Assembly (NCBI RefSeq): GCF_900128965.1
Contig: NZ_FQUL01000001.1
Location: 102,013 to 166,012, forward strand
Length of the DNA stretch: 64,000 bases
Direction: 5' to 3'
From: Ferrithrix thermotolerans DSM 19514
GTDB taxonomy: Bacteria > Actinomycetota > Acidimicrobiia > Acidimicrobiales > Acidimicrobiaceae
The notes under the pieces were generated by a model. It was not told where the DNA came from and did no database searches. It saw nothing but the letters and a program-made list of their open reading frames with translations. The translations under genes were made by a program, and so were the position numbers. Below are positions 24,984 to 36,383 of the stretch, in pieces. How positions within the stretch are numbered: position 1 is the stretch's first letter; each line of letters begins with the position of its first letter.

Positions 24984-27722
24984 CTAGCTCGCTTTCCCGT
25001 GGCAGTGCTTAAACTTGATACCCGAGCCACACCAACACTTTTCGTTACGTCCCAGTTTCTCGGTGTCGTCCTTCACGTAGGGCTCTTGACTTTCTTCGAC
25101 TTCTGCGCCAGCTGGATCGTCGTCATCGCCCTTTGACTGCATAATCTCACTTAGAGGTACAGCTCTACCTGGGTTGATAAGAGAGATGTCGTTAGGATCA
25201 TTCGCTCCCCAGTAAGAAGCCTGATTTAGATCCACCTGGGCGACCGGCTCAGCGATTACGTCTACTGTCATAACGTATCGCAGATAGTCAGCGTCGATCT
25301 CTTCCATCAGTTCGCTAAACATCGCATAACCTTCGCGTTGCCAAGCGACCAGCGGATCTTGCTGACCCATCGCGCGTAAGTTTATACCTTCTCGCAGGTA
25401 GTCCATCTCTGATAGATGCTCTCTCCATTTTTGGTCTATCACCGTGAGCATCACCTCACGCTCGATCTCACGGGCGGTCTCCGCTCCTCCAGGCAGCCTC
25501 TGCTCCTTGGAGTCGTAGTACTCCTCGGCTTCAACCACCAGAGACTCAACGAGCTGTTCCTTTGAGACCGCTTGGGCCAGGTCGGAGAGAACAAACTTCG
25601 TCGGCCAGTAGGTTTTCACAGCAGAGATCAACCCGTCAAGGTCCCACTCCTCCTGAAAATCGCGCTCACAGTAGGTATCCACTAGATCTTGAACGACCTC
25701 GTCCAAGATTAGAGAGGTTCTCTCTCTCAGATCCTCGCCCTCGAGAACCTGCCGGCGCCTCTTGTAGATGATCTTTCTCTGTTCGTTGAGCACCTCATCG
25801 TACTTGAGAACCTCTTTACGGATCTCTGCATTCTTACCTTCAACCGTCGTTTGCGCGCGTTCTATCGCCTTTGTTACCATCTTGGCTTCGATAGGCTGAT
25901 CTTCCGGAAATGTCTTCTGCATCATCCAGCTGACCGCACCACCAGAGAAGAGTCTCAACAGATCGTCTTCGAGGGAGAGGTAGAAGCGTGACTCTCCTGG
26001 GTCGCCCTGCCGTCCAGATCGTCCACGCAACTGATTGTCGATGCGACGGCTTTCGTGTCTTTCAGATCCCAAGACATAGAGTCCACCAAGCTCTCTAACC
26101 CTGTCACCTTCTTCCTTACAGATGACTTTGTACTTGGCGAGAGTCTCTTCGTAAAGGGCACGACCTTCGTCATCTTCGGGAGACCTACCCTGAGCAAGCA
26201 CCTCCTGCAACGCTAGACCTTCAGGATTGCCCCCAAGCAAAATATCGACTCCACGACCTGCCATATTGGTCGCCACAGTGACCGCTCCCAGGCGACCCGC
26301 CTGAGCCACTATCTGTGCCTCAAGAGCGTGATGCTTTGCATTTAGTACAAAATGTGGCACGTCGTTCTTTTGGAGAAGCTGCGACAGTAGCTCCGACTTA
26401 GCAACCGAGGCGGTACCGACTAGTACAGGCTGACCTGACTCGTGTCTCTCCAAAATGTCGTCCACCACAGCCTGGAACTTACCCATCTCGGTCTTGTACA
26501 CAAAGTCAGGTCGATCGATTCTGCGCAGTTCTCTATGGGTTGGTATAGGTATCACCTGCAGACCGTAGGTACTAGCGAACTCGGCAGCCTCGGTCTCTGC
26601 GGTTCCAGTCATTCCGGAGAGTTTTTCATACATACGGAAGTAGTTCTGCAAAGTAACTGTGGCCCAGGTGTGGTTCTCTTCCTTGATTCTCACCCTCTCC
26701 TTTGCCTCCACCGCCTGATGGAGACCTTCTGACCATCTTCGACCCTCCAGAGTTCGGCCCGTAAACTCATCAACGATCTTGATCTCACCGCGCTCAACTA
26801 TGTAGTCTCGGTCTCTGTGATACAGTTCCTTTGCCCTGAGTGCCTGGTTCAGCTGGTGCAGATAGACCATCGCCGAGATATCAAAGAGGTTGTCGATGCC
26901 AAGGGCTTTTTCAACTCGCTCGATACCTTCCTCGGTTGGCAGAACGGTCTTTTTCTCCTCATCGACCTCGTAGTCGCGCCCGTTCTTTAGGGTCCTTACG
27001 ATCCCAGCAAAGCGGTAGTAAAGCTCTTGTGACATATCTGAGGGCCCAGAGATGATAAGAGGGGTACGTGCCTCGTCGATAAGTATCGAGTCAACCTCGT
27101 CTACGATACCAAAGAAGTGTCCTCTTTGGACGATGTCGTCTAATGAACGCGCCATGTTGTCACGGAGATAGTCAAATCCAAACTCAGTATTAGTACCGTA
27201 AGTTATGTCACAGAGATAGGCCTCTCGCTTAGCCTTGGCATCGGGTATGTCAGGAGTTACCCTTCCGACAGAAAGACCTAGAAAGTTGTAGATTCGACCC
27301 ATCCACTCCGAGTCCCTCTGTGCCAGGTAGTCGTTAACTGTAACAACATGAACACCCTTGCCTTCAAGGGCGTTTAGGTAAACTGGAAGAGTGGAGACCA
27401 AGGTCTTTCCTTCACCGGTCTTCATCTCTGCGATCCAACCAAAGTGGAGCGCCATTCCTCCCATAAGCTGAACGTCGTAGTGTCGCTGACCTATAGTACG
27501 CTTCGCCGCCTCCCTCACCACAGCGAACGCCTCGACAAGAAGATCATCAGTAGTCTCACCCAGCGCCAGACGCTCTTTAAACTCATCGGTCTTGGCGCGC
27601 AAAGCTTCGTCACTAAGTGCTACCATCTCATCTTCAAGATCGTTTATTAGAGGAACGATCTCGGCAAGTCTTTTAAGTTTTCTTCCTTCACCTGCTCGAA
27701 GGACCTTATCAAATATTCCCAT
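24984..27722 (-). CDS. secA: Protein translocase ATPase SecA
   Basis: The motor that drives unfolded preproteins through SecYEG. The 912-residue protein has Walker [10 protein letters not shown] near residue 100, the [16 protein letters not shown] helicase motif near 210, the second ATPase domain with [16 protein letters not shown], and [15 protein letters not shown]. The C-terminus carries the zinc-binding SecB/ribosome motif [14 protein letters not shown]. It is separated from hpf by a strong terminator. Confidence 0.97.
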   Translation of the reverse strand: MGIFDKVLRAGEGRKLKRLAEIVPLINDLEDEMVALSDEALRAKTDEFKERLALGETTDDLLVEAFAVVREAAKRTIGQRHYDVQLMGGMALHFGWIAEMKTGEGKTLVSTLPVYLNALEGKGVHVVTVNDYLAQRDSEWMGRIYNFLGLSVGRVTPDIPDAKAKREAYLCDITYGTNTEFGFDYLRDNMARSLDDIVQRGHFFGIVDEVDSILIDEARTPLIISGPSDMSQELYYRFAGIVRTLKNGRDYEVDEEKKTVLPTEEGIERVEKALGIDNLFDISAMVYLHQLNQALRAKELYHRDRDYIVERGEIKIVDEFTGRTLEGRRWSEGLHQAVEAKERVRIKEENHTWATVTLQNYFRMYEKLSGMTGTAETEAAEFASTYGLQVIPIPTHRELRRIDRPDFVYKTEMGKFQAVVDDILERHESGQPVLVGTASVAKSELLSQLLQKNDVPHFVLNAKHHALEAQIVAQAGRLGAVTVATNMAGRGVDILLGGNPEGLALQEVLAQGRSPEDDEGRALYEETLAKYKVICKEEGDRVRELGGLYVLGSERHESRRIDNQLRGRSGRQGDPGESRFYLSLEDDLLRLFSGGAVSWMMQKTFPEDQPIEAKMVTKAIERAQTTVEGKNAEIRKEVLKYDEVLNEQRKIIYKRRRQVLEGEDLRERTSLILDEVVQDLVDTYCERDFQEEWDLDGLISAVKTYWPTKFVLSDLAQAVSKEQLVESLVVEAEEYYDSKEQRLPGGAETAREIEREVMLTVIDQKWREHLSEMDYLREGINLRAMGQQDPLVAWQREGYAMFSELMEEIDADYLRYVMTVDVIAEPVAQVDLNQASYWGANDPNDISLINPGRAVPLSEIMQSKGDDDDPAGAEVEESQEPYVKDDTEKLGRNEKCWCGSGIKFKHCHGKAS

Positions 27723-27848
27723 TCAACCTACACAGTAGTAAGAGCCAAGATTCATCAAAGCGTTACGCGTTGCTTTAATACTTCAAGAATACAACTTCGG
27801 ATCAGCTACATAAGATCTAAAGAGCGACAGACACCTCAGAAACGGCTA

Positions 27849-27899
27849 GAAACCAAACAGGGTCCCGAGTGACCCATGAAGCGAGAGGACTCGGAACCC
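27849..27899 (-). terminator. Probable rho-independent terminator after hpf
   Basis: On the minus strand GGGTTCCGAGT (27889-27899) pairs over 11 positions, one of them G-U, with ACTCGGGACCC (27860-27870). The loop has 18 bases. The 3' arm is followed by TGTTTGGTTTC, which is U-rich. It lies about 35 bases beyond the hpf stop and upstream of secA, so it would separate the two transcripts. Confidence 0.6.
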
Positions 27900-27932
27900 A
27901 TGACGACTATCTTCAACGCAACCAGGCGATTC

Positions 27933-28475
27933 TTAGTCGGCTTCCTGGTCGATAAGGCCGACCGTTCCATCTTCTCGTCGGTAGACTACCGCTGCTCTTC
28001 CTGTCTTGGCGTTAGAAAAGAGATAAAACGAGTGCGAGAGTAGATCCATCTGAAACGCCGCCTCTTCAGGATCGAGGGTGGGAACCTTAAAACTCTTCGC
28101 CTTGGCTATACGCACCTCTAAGTCTTCGCCCAGATCTTCATTTGCTACCTTGGCGCCTCGGTGATGAGGGTGAGAACGGTGAAGTACCTTTGTCTTGAGA
28201 CGTTCCAGCTGGTGTCGGAGCTTACCCTCAACCCTGTCGAATGCCTGCAGAAGCTCCAATCCCGTGCTATGCGCCCGTACTACGTATCCGTGGGAGACGA
28301 CGGTCACCTCGCAGAGGAACCGATCTTCCTTAGCCTTCGTGTTATTCTCCTCAAAAAACACCTCCACCCGCTTTGGCTCGTCTAAAAAGCGAGTCAGGTG
28401 ATCGACTCGTTTACTAACAAGTTCTTTGAGAGAGTCATCCAGGTGACAACCCTTGTGCCGGAACTCCACTTGCAT
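27933..28475 (-). CDS. hpf: Ribosome hibernation promoting factor, long form
   Basis: Long HPF proteins bind the 30S subunit in resting cells and pair ribosomes into 100S dimers. Residues 1-100 form the HPF/YfiA domain (VEFRHKGCHLDDSLKELVSK; RFLCEVTVVSHGYVVRA). After a linker, residues 125-180 form the dimerising C-terminal domain, with DPEEAAFQMDLLSHSFYLF and AVVYRREDGTVGLI. At 180 residues it is slightly shorter than many long forms. The gene has its own terminator. Confidence 0.93.
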   Translation of the reverse strand: MQVEFRHKGCHLDDSLKELVSKRVDHLTRFLDEPKRVEVFFEENNTKAKEDRFLCEVTVVSHGYVVRAHSTGLELLQAFDRVEGKLRHQLERLKTKVLHRSHPHHRGAKVANEDLGEDLEVRIAKAKSFKVPTLDPEEAAFQMDLLSHSFYLFSNAKTGRAAVVYRREDGTVGLIDQEAD

Positions 28476-28582
28476 CTATTTCCCTCCTTATAAAGACGCT
28501 TGGATACCCACGAAAGAGACAGCTCTAGCGGTGGGTCAAACCCCGGTCCAACTACCACCGCACGGCCATCGGGCATGGAACT

Positions 28583-29896
<1,314 letters not shown>

Positions 29897-29910
29897 CTAT
29901 TACGAGCTTA

Positions 29911-30936
29911 CTAACCTTTGAGCCGTTCTTTAAACTCAACCAGTACCGGGATCGGTCCTGGGTCAACCCCAGCCAGTTTGGCTAGATGTAGCGACACGAA
30001 GTCACCTACGATTACCAGGTCCATAAGCTGCGCCAGCTCCCCCTCTCCTTCAGCACGATGTTCTTGGTACGTCTTTACCTTTGTAGCTAGGAGATCCTTT
30101 GCCAAAGAAAACCTTCTGCTGACCTGGGGGTGTTCAAGATCATGACGGAGAATGACCATGGAGAAACCGCCACTTCCCCCATATAGATTCTCCCATCCGG
30201 TGATCTCGTTGTGACAGGCTTCAGGGAAGACCCCATAGAAAGCTGGGGATTTTACGTTCTCGTTTACTTGCGCCTTCCAACGCATGGCTGCAGTGAGGCC
30301 CATAGCCGCCGATGAAAGAAACAGGGGAACGGTCGAGGCGATGTTCTCAGCGATCTCCTCTGCCACGGATCCCTCAAGAAGCAGCTGGTCTCTTCTGCGC
30401 TTTAGTTGGGCAACCGCAAGATCGATCCAGTGGGTCGCTCCGGGAAACAGACCTATCTCCTCTAACACCACTAGGGGAGGTATGGAAAGAGCCCCTATTG
30501 CTGCCCGAGGCTGCGGAATATTAGAGGGTACTTCTATAGAAGGGAACCCCGAGGACTCAGCGAAACGGGCGAGCTCTCCACCTGAGCTTACAACAACTAC
30601 CTGCGCACCCTGCTCTGCAGCTATCGTTACCGCTTCGAGCACCTCCTCGGTGTTACCCGAGAAAGAGACTGCAAATACCAACGTGGAGCTTCCGACGAAT
30701 GCCGGGACGGTGTAAGACTTGATCACGACTACCGGTACCGCCAAGAATGGACCCGCAATCGACAAGAGCACATCTCCCGTGATTCCACTTCCACCCATGC
30801 CGAGTATCACGATATTTTCTATTTCACTGCGTATAGGCAGTCCGTGAAGGGCCACGGCTGCGCTCGCTGCCGCTTCCACCTGCTCAGGGAGCGAGGCAGA
30901 AGCATTCCACATATCCAACGAGTCCAACTGAATCAT
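29911..30936 (-). CDS. Bifunctional phosphoglucose/phosphomannose isomerase
   Basis: A 341-residue SIS-domain sugar-phosphate isomerase of the PGI/PMI family, which interconverts fructose-6-phosphate with glucose- or mannose-6-phosphate. The N-terminal half shows NIVILGMGGSGITGDVL and VFAVSFSGNTEEVLEAV, the phosphate-binding elements. The C-terminal half contains NENVKSPAFYGVFPEACHNE, with the conserved E..H.E active-site residues. It stands between ahcY and the Trm112-like gene, in the same direction as the phosphomannomutase, and both supply sugar nucleotide precursors. Confidence 0.9.
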   Translation of the reverse strand: MIQLDSLDMWNASASLPEQVEAAASAAVALHGLPIRSEIENIVILGMGGSGITGDVLLSIAGPFLAVPVVVIKSYTVPAFVGSSTLVFAVSFSGNTEEVLEAVTIAAEQGAQVVVVSSGGELARFAESSGFPSIEVPSNIPQPRAAIGALSIPPLVVLEEIGLFPGATHWIDLAVAQLKRRRDQLLLEGSVAEEIAENIASTVPLFLSSAAMGLTAAMRWKAQVNENVKSPAFYGVFPEACHNEITGWENLYGGSGGFSMVILRHDLEHPQVSRRFSLAKDLLATKVKTYQEHRAEGEGELAQLMDLVIVGDFVSLHLAKLAGVDPGPIPVLVEFKERLKG

Positions 30937-30991
30937 AACGGTCTTGAAACTTCTCTTTCTTCTTCTACGCTATTGTGCAAGACTTAGCTAC

Positions 30992-31198
30992 TTAGAGTCG
31001 AGACTTAACGATTTTTTCGTGTTCGTCCTCGCCCACTAGCTCAGACTCCTCCACCAACATAACAGGTATATCGTCTATTACTTTGTACTTTCGCCTCAAC
31101 CTTGGGTTATAGAGGAAGTCACCGTCTTTTATGTACCAAAGCTCCCCTTTGTCCAGTGGACAAACAAGAATATCTAAAAGACCCTTTGAAAGTGCCAT
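30992..31198 (-). CDS. Trm112-family small protein
   Basis: A 68-residue protein of the Trm112/UPF0434 family (MALSKGLLDILVCPLDKGEL, then IDDIPVMLVEES). The eukaryotic relative activates methyltransferases; the bacterial role is unclear. Only one cysteine of the usual zinc site remains, a pattern common in the actinobacterial branch. The gene sits between phosphomannomutase and the PGI/PMI isomerase with short gaps, a conserved neighbourhood in the phylum. Confidence 0.85.
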   Translation of the reverse strand: MALSKGLLDILVCPLDKGELWYIKDGDFLYNPRLRRKYKVIDDIPVMLVEESELVGEDEHEKIVKSRL

Positions 31199-31226
31199 AA
31201 TTATTTTCTCCTGATCTCTACAGATA

Positions 31227-32582
31227 CTACGAGTCCGCTTTGGTAATGACCGCTAAGACCTCTTGGGTCTTGGAGGCGACCTCCAGGTCGGACTTGGCCT
31301 CGAGGTTGAGCCTCAAAAGTGGCTCGGTGTTCGAGGGCCGCACGTTAAACCACCACTCGCCAAGGTCCACGGTCAACCCATCTAGATGGTCGATCTCGCC
31401 CCTGCCTTGATAGGCGTTCTCGATAAAGACAAGAACAGCCCCCACATCTCTAACCTTGGTATTGATCTCACCTGAAGCGCTGTAACGCTCTAGGGGCTTC
31501 CTAAGAGATGACAGTGGTTCGTTAGCCTCCGACATGACAGAAAGCACAAACATGGTAGCGATAAGCCCTGAGTCGGCCCTGTAGTTGTCTCGAAAGTAGT
31601 AGTGGCCCGAGTGCTCTCCCCCAAACGCCGCACCTGTGTCTGCCATAACCGCCTTTATGTAGGAGTGTCCGACTCTTGTCTTCAGGGGAACCCCACCGTT
31701 CTCCTTTATTACCTCTGGCACTGCTTTGGAGCAGATGAGGTTATAAAGGATCGTAGCCCCCGGATTCTTCTCGAGCATCGCCTTGGCGACGAGAGAGGTC
31801 GTCGTAGAACCTGAGACTGGATTCGCTTTATCGTCAACCAAGAACACACGGTCTGCGTCGCCGTCAAAGGCAAGCCCAACGTCAGCTTTCTTGGAGACGA
31901 CCAGATTCTTTAGATCTACTAAGTTCTCTGGCTGGATCGGATCGGCTGGGTGGTTTGGGAAGTTGCCGTCTAACTCAGGATAAAGTATCTCTAACTCGAC
32001 GGGAAGTCCTTCAAATACCCTAGGGACGACCAAACCACCCATTCCGTTTGCCGTATCTGCGACGACTTTGAGCGGCGCAAAACTCTTGACGTCGACGAAA
32101 GAACGAACGTGAGCGACAAAGTCATCGAGAAGGTCAAGATCCTTGTTGTCAACGCCCTTGAAAGGCGTAGTAGCAACCGCTCCTGACTCGATCTGCAGAG
32201 CCAAATCCCTTATCACAGATAGTCCCGTATCTGAAGAGATAGGCGAGGCTTTCGGACCACAGAGCTTTATGCCGTTGTACTTGGCTGGGTTATGAGACGC
32301 TGTAAACATGGCACCTGGAAGCCCCAGCTTGCCTGAGGCAAAGTACAACATGTCAGTTGAACAAAGACCAATCTTTACAGCAGATACCCCGGAGGAGTTG
32401 AGTCCTTCGATGAAGGCGTGCACCAGCTCCTCGGCAGAGCTTCGCATATCGTGCCCCACAACCACCTGGTTTCCCTCAATGAATCGCCCGAACGCAGCTC
32501 CAATCGCTCTGCAAGACTTTTCATCCAACTCTTGAGGAACGACCCCTCTTACGTCATAAGCTTTGAAGATCGATGTATCCAT
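31227..32582 (-). CDS. manB: Phosphomannomutase/phosphoglucomutase
   Basis: A 451-residue alpha-D-phosphohexomutase that moves phosphate between C6 and C1 of mannose or glucose. The phosphoserine loop is TASHNPAKYNGIK near residue 97, the metal loop is AFDGDADR near 240, the sugar-binding loop is GGEHSGHYYF near 320 and the phosphate-binding loop is RPSNTEPLLRLN near 420. All are intact. Together with the downstream isomerase it forms a mannose/glucose activation pair for surface polysaccharides. Which sugar is preferred cannot be seen. Confidence 0.93.
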   Translation of the reverse strand: MDTSIFKAYDVRGVVPQELDEKSCRAIGAAFGRFIEGNQVVVGHDMRSSAEELVHAFIEGLNSSGVSAVKIGLCSTDMLYFASGKLGLPGAMFTASHNPAKYNGIKLCGPKASPISSDTGLSVIRDLALQIESGAVATTPFKGVDNKDLDLLDDFVAHVRSFVDVKSFAPLKVVADTANGMGGLVVPRVFEGLPVELEILYPELDGNFPNHPADPIQPENLVDLKNLVVSKKADVGLAFDGDADRVFLVDDKANPVSGSTTTSLVAKAMLEKNPGATILYNLICSKAVPEVIKENGGVPLKTRVGHSYIKAVMADTGAAFGGEHSGHYYFRDNYRADSGLIATMFVLSVMSEANEPLSSLRKPLERYSASGEINTKVRDVGAVLVFIENAYQGRGEIDHLDGLTVDLGEWWFNVRPSNTEPLLRLNLEAKSDLEVASKTQEVLAVITKADS

Positions 32583-32630
32583 CTCTGTTAAGACTCACCA
32601 CCTATCACTGGTTCCGTGCTCCGGCAACCC

Positions 32631-35126
32631 CTAAAGGTTAGTCAGATAGGCAGACCTTCCGCCATGTAGTTTCCGTCTTAGTGTTGTAGGTACATCAAAC
32701 AGTAGTTCGACTATCCCAATTACAGCTACGAGCGTCACCACGTCACCGGCGATGCTGGCCACTGTCGTTCCGTAACTAAGAACCACATGAGACGCCGTAG
32801 GAACCACCACCATCAAGTTTGGAGCCACCCGGTAAGGGCCCTCCGCTCCACTTACGTGCCAGTTGGGAAAGTAAGACTCCCTTACCACTACAGGCACTCC
32901 GATCTTCGAGACGCTAAATGATATCGAGTCCGTCTTGACTTCTGTGTTGTAAATAGAGACCGAAGGAAGTGTAGCCTCAGAGGGCGCTTGTGACCCCGGA
33001 GCTATCCTCTTCCAGTTGCTCGGACCATTTTGTGCTCGATATACACCCCACTCTTTGGGATTTTGGTACCACGATACTGAGTACTTTAGCCAATCACTCT
33101 TGCCGCCTCGCATGCCCTTCCACACGACAGGAAGGTGCGTAAGTGGGACAACGCTCTGAGATCCTTTCACGAGATATATGTTCCAACTTTGACCTAGAAC
33201 AGACCCGCTTTGAGCTAGACCTGGATTCACAGCCGGAACGGTGGTGAGAAGCATTAGGTTCTTGTCTGCTGAGGCCTCCGCCTTGACCGTGGGAGTAAAG
33301 GCCATGTAGTACCTGACACCGAGCATCTGCAGGTGCTTTACCCCTAGAGCAACGTTCAGACCGTTGTAAGGAAGCCCAGCCATCGCATCAGAGGGCGAGT
33401 ACGAGAGCTCCGATTGATCTATGAAGTGGTATGGAGTCGTAGCGGAGGACTCAAAGAAAAGACCTTCCATAGAGTCCACACACCCATGCGTCCAAAACGG
33501 TAGCAGCATCAGAGCCATAGGTGTTCCAAAGTTATTCTCGTTGGAGTTGTACTCCCACATCGCCGGACCGCACCCGTAGTTCTTGCCTACGGAGTTCATA
33601 GCCCCCATCAGCCTCTCGTACTCAGGCCAACCTGGCTTGGCCTGATAGCCCGAGTAGTTCCAACTAGCCCAGCTCGGTACAAACGACTGAGTAACATGAC
33701 TTTGTAGCCAAGAGGGTAAGTCGACCACAGGAGCGACCACGCCCAATATCGTCACCAGAACGAAAAATAGCACCGCTCCCACCTTGGCCCGCTTTGAGTC
33801 ACGCTCAAGTCGGCTTTGCACACCCAGCCCAAAGGACTGTCCTTGGTACTTAGAGCGCTCCCACAACTGATTCAGGTAGTCGAGATCGTCATCTAGATCT
33901 CTGTCTTTCCTCTCAGATAACTCCTTACCAAAACTAGCGACAGTGAGAGGATCTAGTTCGTCATGAGCTATGAAGTCCATACCTTCTTGCGAGGAACCCA
34001 TGTAAGCTACGACCTTGGGTACCCAAAGTGCAAACTCCGCAACCGCTGTAGCAGCTAGGACATATATCGACATGACAAAGAAAGGCAAAGCTCTTGCGTT
34101 GTAGACTGCACCCTGGGGTAGTAGCACAAAGGCTACCACCGATACCACTGCCACGACGCTGAAGGTAAGACCGAGACGCCTGCGCCGATACATTGAAAAA
34201 ACCACTCCAAGAACCGCCAGGTAGATCCATGGCCTAAGCTCGTCAGGCGCTAAAGCGTTTACGTAAGTGGTGACCTTGGTCCACCCCATGGAGGTTGTGT
34301 AGTAGATATTGGCCGCAAAGGGGATAAGCCAGAGGCCGCACAGTAGGGTACCTACGGCCCCAGCTAACGCTAGCTTTAGAATCTCTCTGCGGTCGGGACC
34401 CAACAGAACGTAAACTATCGCAACTGCAGCCACAAAAAAGGCCGGGAGCAGGTGAGACAGGGCGGTAAGAGCATACAAGACGGCCGCGCCAGCTATCTTT
34501 TTGTTGGAGTTGAGACCAGAGAACACCACCGCTAAGAACGCAACACCAAATGCTAGCGCCAAAGAAAATGAGTACTCACCAGCAAGGGTCGAAGCTATGT
34601 TGCCGCCATCTATCGTGTAGGTCCTATCAAATAGGTAACCAAGGGAAGCTAGTGCCAAGACGGTGGGATATGGCTCCTTTAGCTTTGCACTCCTGCCAAG
34701 TACATACATAAGTGGCGGTAAGGCAAGAGAACCTAACAACGTGATCAGCTTGAACGCTATGTCGTAAGGTATGAGAAAAGACAGTAGATCAACCAGTAGA
34801 GGAGGAAGCGGAAAGTAAAAGGTCAAGAGCGGAAACCCGTTGTACCAGATTCGAGACCATCCGCCTAGTTCAAAGTGCGAAAACACATCTTTCCAGGCAA
34901 AATACGGAACGATGAAGTGGGCGCCTGTGTCCCCTCCGGCTGTAGTGGTATTTGCAAATATCAGCGAAGGGTGAAGAGACAGCAACACAAACGCTGAACA
35001 AGCTATAGAGATGAGTGCTCCGTAGTTGCCGCCCACAAAGCGTCGAAGCCCTGACAATCTGGAGGCTGCGTTCGTTGCTCCTCCCCCGACTCCCTCGACT
35101 AGCACCGGTGACTCTGAGATCTGCAC
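32631..35126 (-). CDS. Large membrane protein of the 6-pyruvoyl-tetrahydropterin synthase-related family
   Basis: An 831-residue integral membrane protein. The first 370 residues contain about ten hydrophobic helices, with a conserved first loop (TTAGGDTGAHFIVPYFAW and WYNGFPLLTFYFPLPPLLVD). The middle and C-terminal part, after another helix near 455, is a large extracytoplasmic domain, and one last helix lies near the end. This layout matches membrane proteins annotated as 6-pyruvoyl-tetrahydropterin synthase-related, which resemble GT-C glycosyltransferases. The early GGDTGAH loop would fit a catalytic acidic site. The name does not imply pterin synthesis. The start is GTG (35124-35126). 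A role in cell-surface sugars is inferred from the neighbouring phosphomannomutase. Confidence 0.75.
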   Translation of the reverse strand: MQISESPVLVEGVGGGATNAASRLSGLRRFVGGNYGALISIACSAFVLLSLHPSLIFANTTTAGGDTGAHFIVPYFAWKDVFSHFELGGWSRIWYNGFPLLTFYFPLPPLLVDLLSFLIPYDIAFKLITLLGSLALPPLMYVLGRSAKLKEPYPTVLALASLGYLFDRTYTIDGGNIASTLAGEYSFSLALAFGVAFLAVVFSGLNSNKKIAGAAVLYALTALSHLLPAFFVAAVAIVYVLLGPDRREILKLALAGAVGTLLCGLWLIPFAANIYYTTSMGWTKVTTYVNALAPDELRPWIYLAVLGVVFSMYRRRRLGLTFSVVAVVSVVAFVLLPQGAVYNARALPFFVMSIYVLAATAVAEFALWVPKVVAYMGSSQEGMDFIAHDELDPLTVASFGKELSERKDRDLDDDLDYLNQLWERSKYQGQSFGLGVQSRLERDSKRAKVGAVLFFVLVTILGVVAPVVDLPSWLQSHVTQSFVPSWASWNYSGYQAKPGWPEYERLMGAMNSVGKNYGCGPAMWEYNSNENNFGTPMALMLLPFWTHGCVDSMEGLFFESSATTPYHFIDQSELSYSPSDAMAGLPYNGLNVALGVKHLQMLGVRYYMAFTPTVKAEASADKNLMLLTTVPAVNPGLAQSGSVLGQSWNIYLVKGSQSVVPLTHLPVVWKGMRGGKSDWLKYSVSWYQNPKEWGVYRAQNGPSNWKRIAPGSQAPSEATLPSVSIYNTEVKTDSISFSVSKIGVPVVVRESYFPNWHVSGAEGPYRVAPNLMVVVPTASHVVLSYGTTVASIAGDVVTLVAVIGIVELLFDVPTTLRRKLHGGRSAYLTNL

Positions 35127-35202
35127 AGACTCAGCCTACATAACAGTTTCCAAGAAAATCGCCAGCACTCACGTGAATCTCAGCTTCGATTTGCCACAGC
35201 AA

Positions 35203-35424
35203 CTACCTTTTGCCTTGTGATGCCAACTCCAACACCTCGGTGACCTCGGAGGTCTGTCCATCTTTGTGCCACCACCTCGACTCACACGCCGAACAGCTAC
35301 TAAGCATAACCTTGTGACCTCCGACGGTCAGCGAGATTTCAACCAGTGACGTCTCTGCACAGTTTGGACAGATATTGGATGACACAACAACCTCCACACA
35401 TCGAGCTGAACGCAACTCTCCCAA
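35203..35424 (-). CDS. Small zinc-ribbon protein
   Basis: A 73-residue protein with two cysteine pairs, CPNC and CSAC, separated by about 24 residues, which should bind one zinc ion as a ribbon. A tryptophan pair (SRWWHKDG) follows the second knuckle. The function is unknown. It lies between the CPBP protease gene and the large membrane protein gene, all on the minus strand. Confidence 0.6.
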   Translation of the reverse strand: MGELRSARCVEVVVSSNICPNCAETSLVEISLTVGGHKVMLSSCSACESRWWHKDGQTSEVTEVLELASQGKR

Positions 35425-35500
35425 CGCCTTACTATCGGCAGCACAGAAAAAAGCTTTAGCCGTAAAATATCCAGCGACGTTTTGCCCGGTTACGATATGG

Positions 35501-36250
35501 CTACCTGAAGTTAGTCAAGGCGACGAAGGCGACCAAGTTAAAGCTCATATGTGCGCTGATGGACATCCCCAATCTCCTGGTCCGATATGCCATAAAGCTA
35601 AGAACCATACCGACCACCCAAAGTCCCAAAAACTGTAGCGGTTCAAAGTGCGCAACAGCAAAAAACGCTCCTGTGATGAGAACAACGAGAACTCCCCTAG
35701 CCCTAGAGCCAACTCGCAAAAATAACGACTCCAACGACCTAAGGGTAAGTCCCCTGAAAAACAACTCTTCCATGATCGGAGCGCCTATCACAATCACCAA
35801 GAACACAAGAGCCTCACCACCTGAGCGTCCCGATCCAACCAAGGTTTTGGCGGGCTGAGAAAGCGCCTTCGCAAATGACGGGTTTCCCGCTTCAAAGGGG
35901 TAGTAAAGAGCCGGGAGCACAACGAGTTGGCAAAGCGCGCCAACCACTAAACCGACAGGAAGATCAGGCCAGAGCCTTAGAGAAAGTCCGTAATCGCGCA
36001 CAAAGGAACCGGTGCCGTAGCGCTTGACACCGATAAAAAGGGCGACCATAAACACTACCCAAAGTCCAATCTCATCCACCGCTAAAAGCGGAGCATTGAT
36101 CTTTAGGTGTGCGGTGTTTTGGTTCTGCAAGGCCGCTACTACCCCAGCAGAGATCGAGGCCACCAGGAGGGCTAAGGGCAAGGAGATCAAAGGGAGCCAA
36201 AAAGGAAAACTTTTGCCCCTAGGGGTATAGGAGAGATTTGGCTCTTTCAT
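35501..36250 (-). CDS. CPBP-family intramembrane metalloprotease
   Basis: A 249-residue membrane protein of the CAAX protease/bacteriocin-processing (CPBP, Abi) family. About six or seven helices are visible. The family's active-site motifs are present: EELFFRG near residue 160 and a later FFAVAHFEP histidine, then a final helix with HMSFNLVAF. Such proteases cut within or near the membrane; the substrate is unknown. The start is ATG at 36248-36250 and the gene is divergent from ftsH. Confidence 0.85.
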   Translation of the reverse strand: MKEPNLSYTPRGKSFPFWLPLISLPLALLVASISAGVVAALQNQNTAHLKINAPLLAVDEIGLWVVFMVALFIGVKRYGTGSFVRDYGLSLRLWPDLPVGLVVGALCQLVVLPALYYPFEAGNPSFAKALSQPAKTLVGSGRSGGEALVFLVIVIGAPIMEELFFRGLTLRSLESLFLRVGSRARGVLVVLITGAFFAVAHFEPLQFLGLWVVGMVLSFMAYRTRRLGMSISAHMSFNLVAFVALTNFR

Positions 36251-36383
36251 ATCGAAAACCTTACCTTACAAGGGACTACAGATATACATCTAGCTCAGGG
36301 AAAGATAATTTACATCTATGAGTATCCTTAGAGAGCACCTAAAAGCACCTGTTATCCCATAAAACCGCTTAACATCTATAGGT
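36251..36383. promoter_or_regulatory. Divergent promoter region with three ACATCTA repeats
   Basis: The 133 bases between the CPBP gene and ftsH carry three direct copies of ACATCTA (36286-36292, 36312-36318, 36372-36378). The second and third are extended by TATGAGT-like sequence. The third lies immediately before the ftsH start. They could be operator half-sites or parts of tandem promoters. No confident -35/-10 pair was assigned. Confidence 0.3.
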
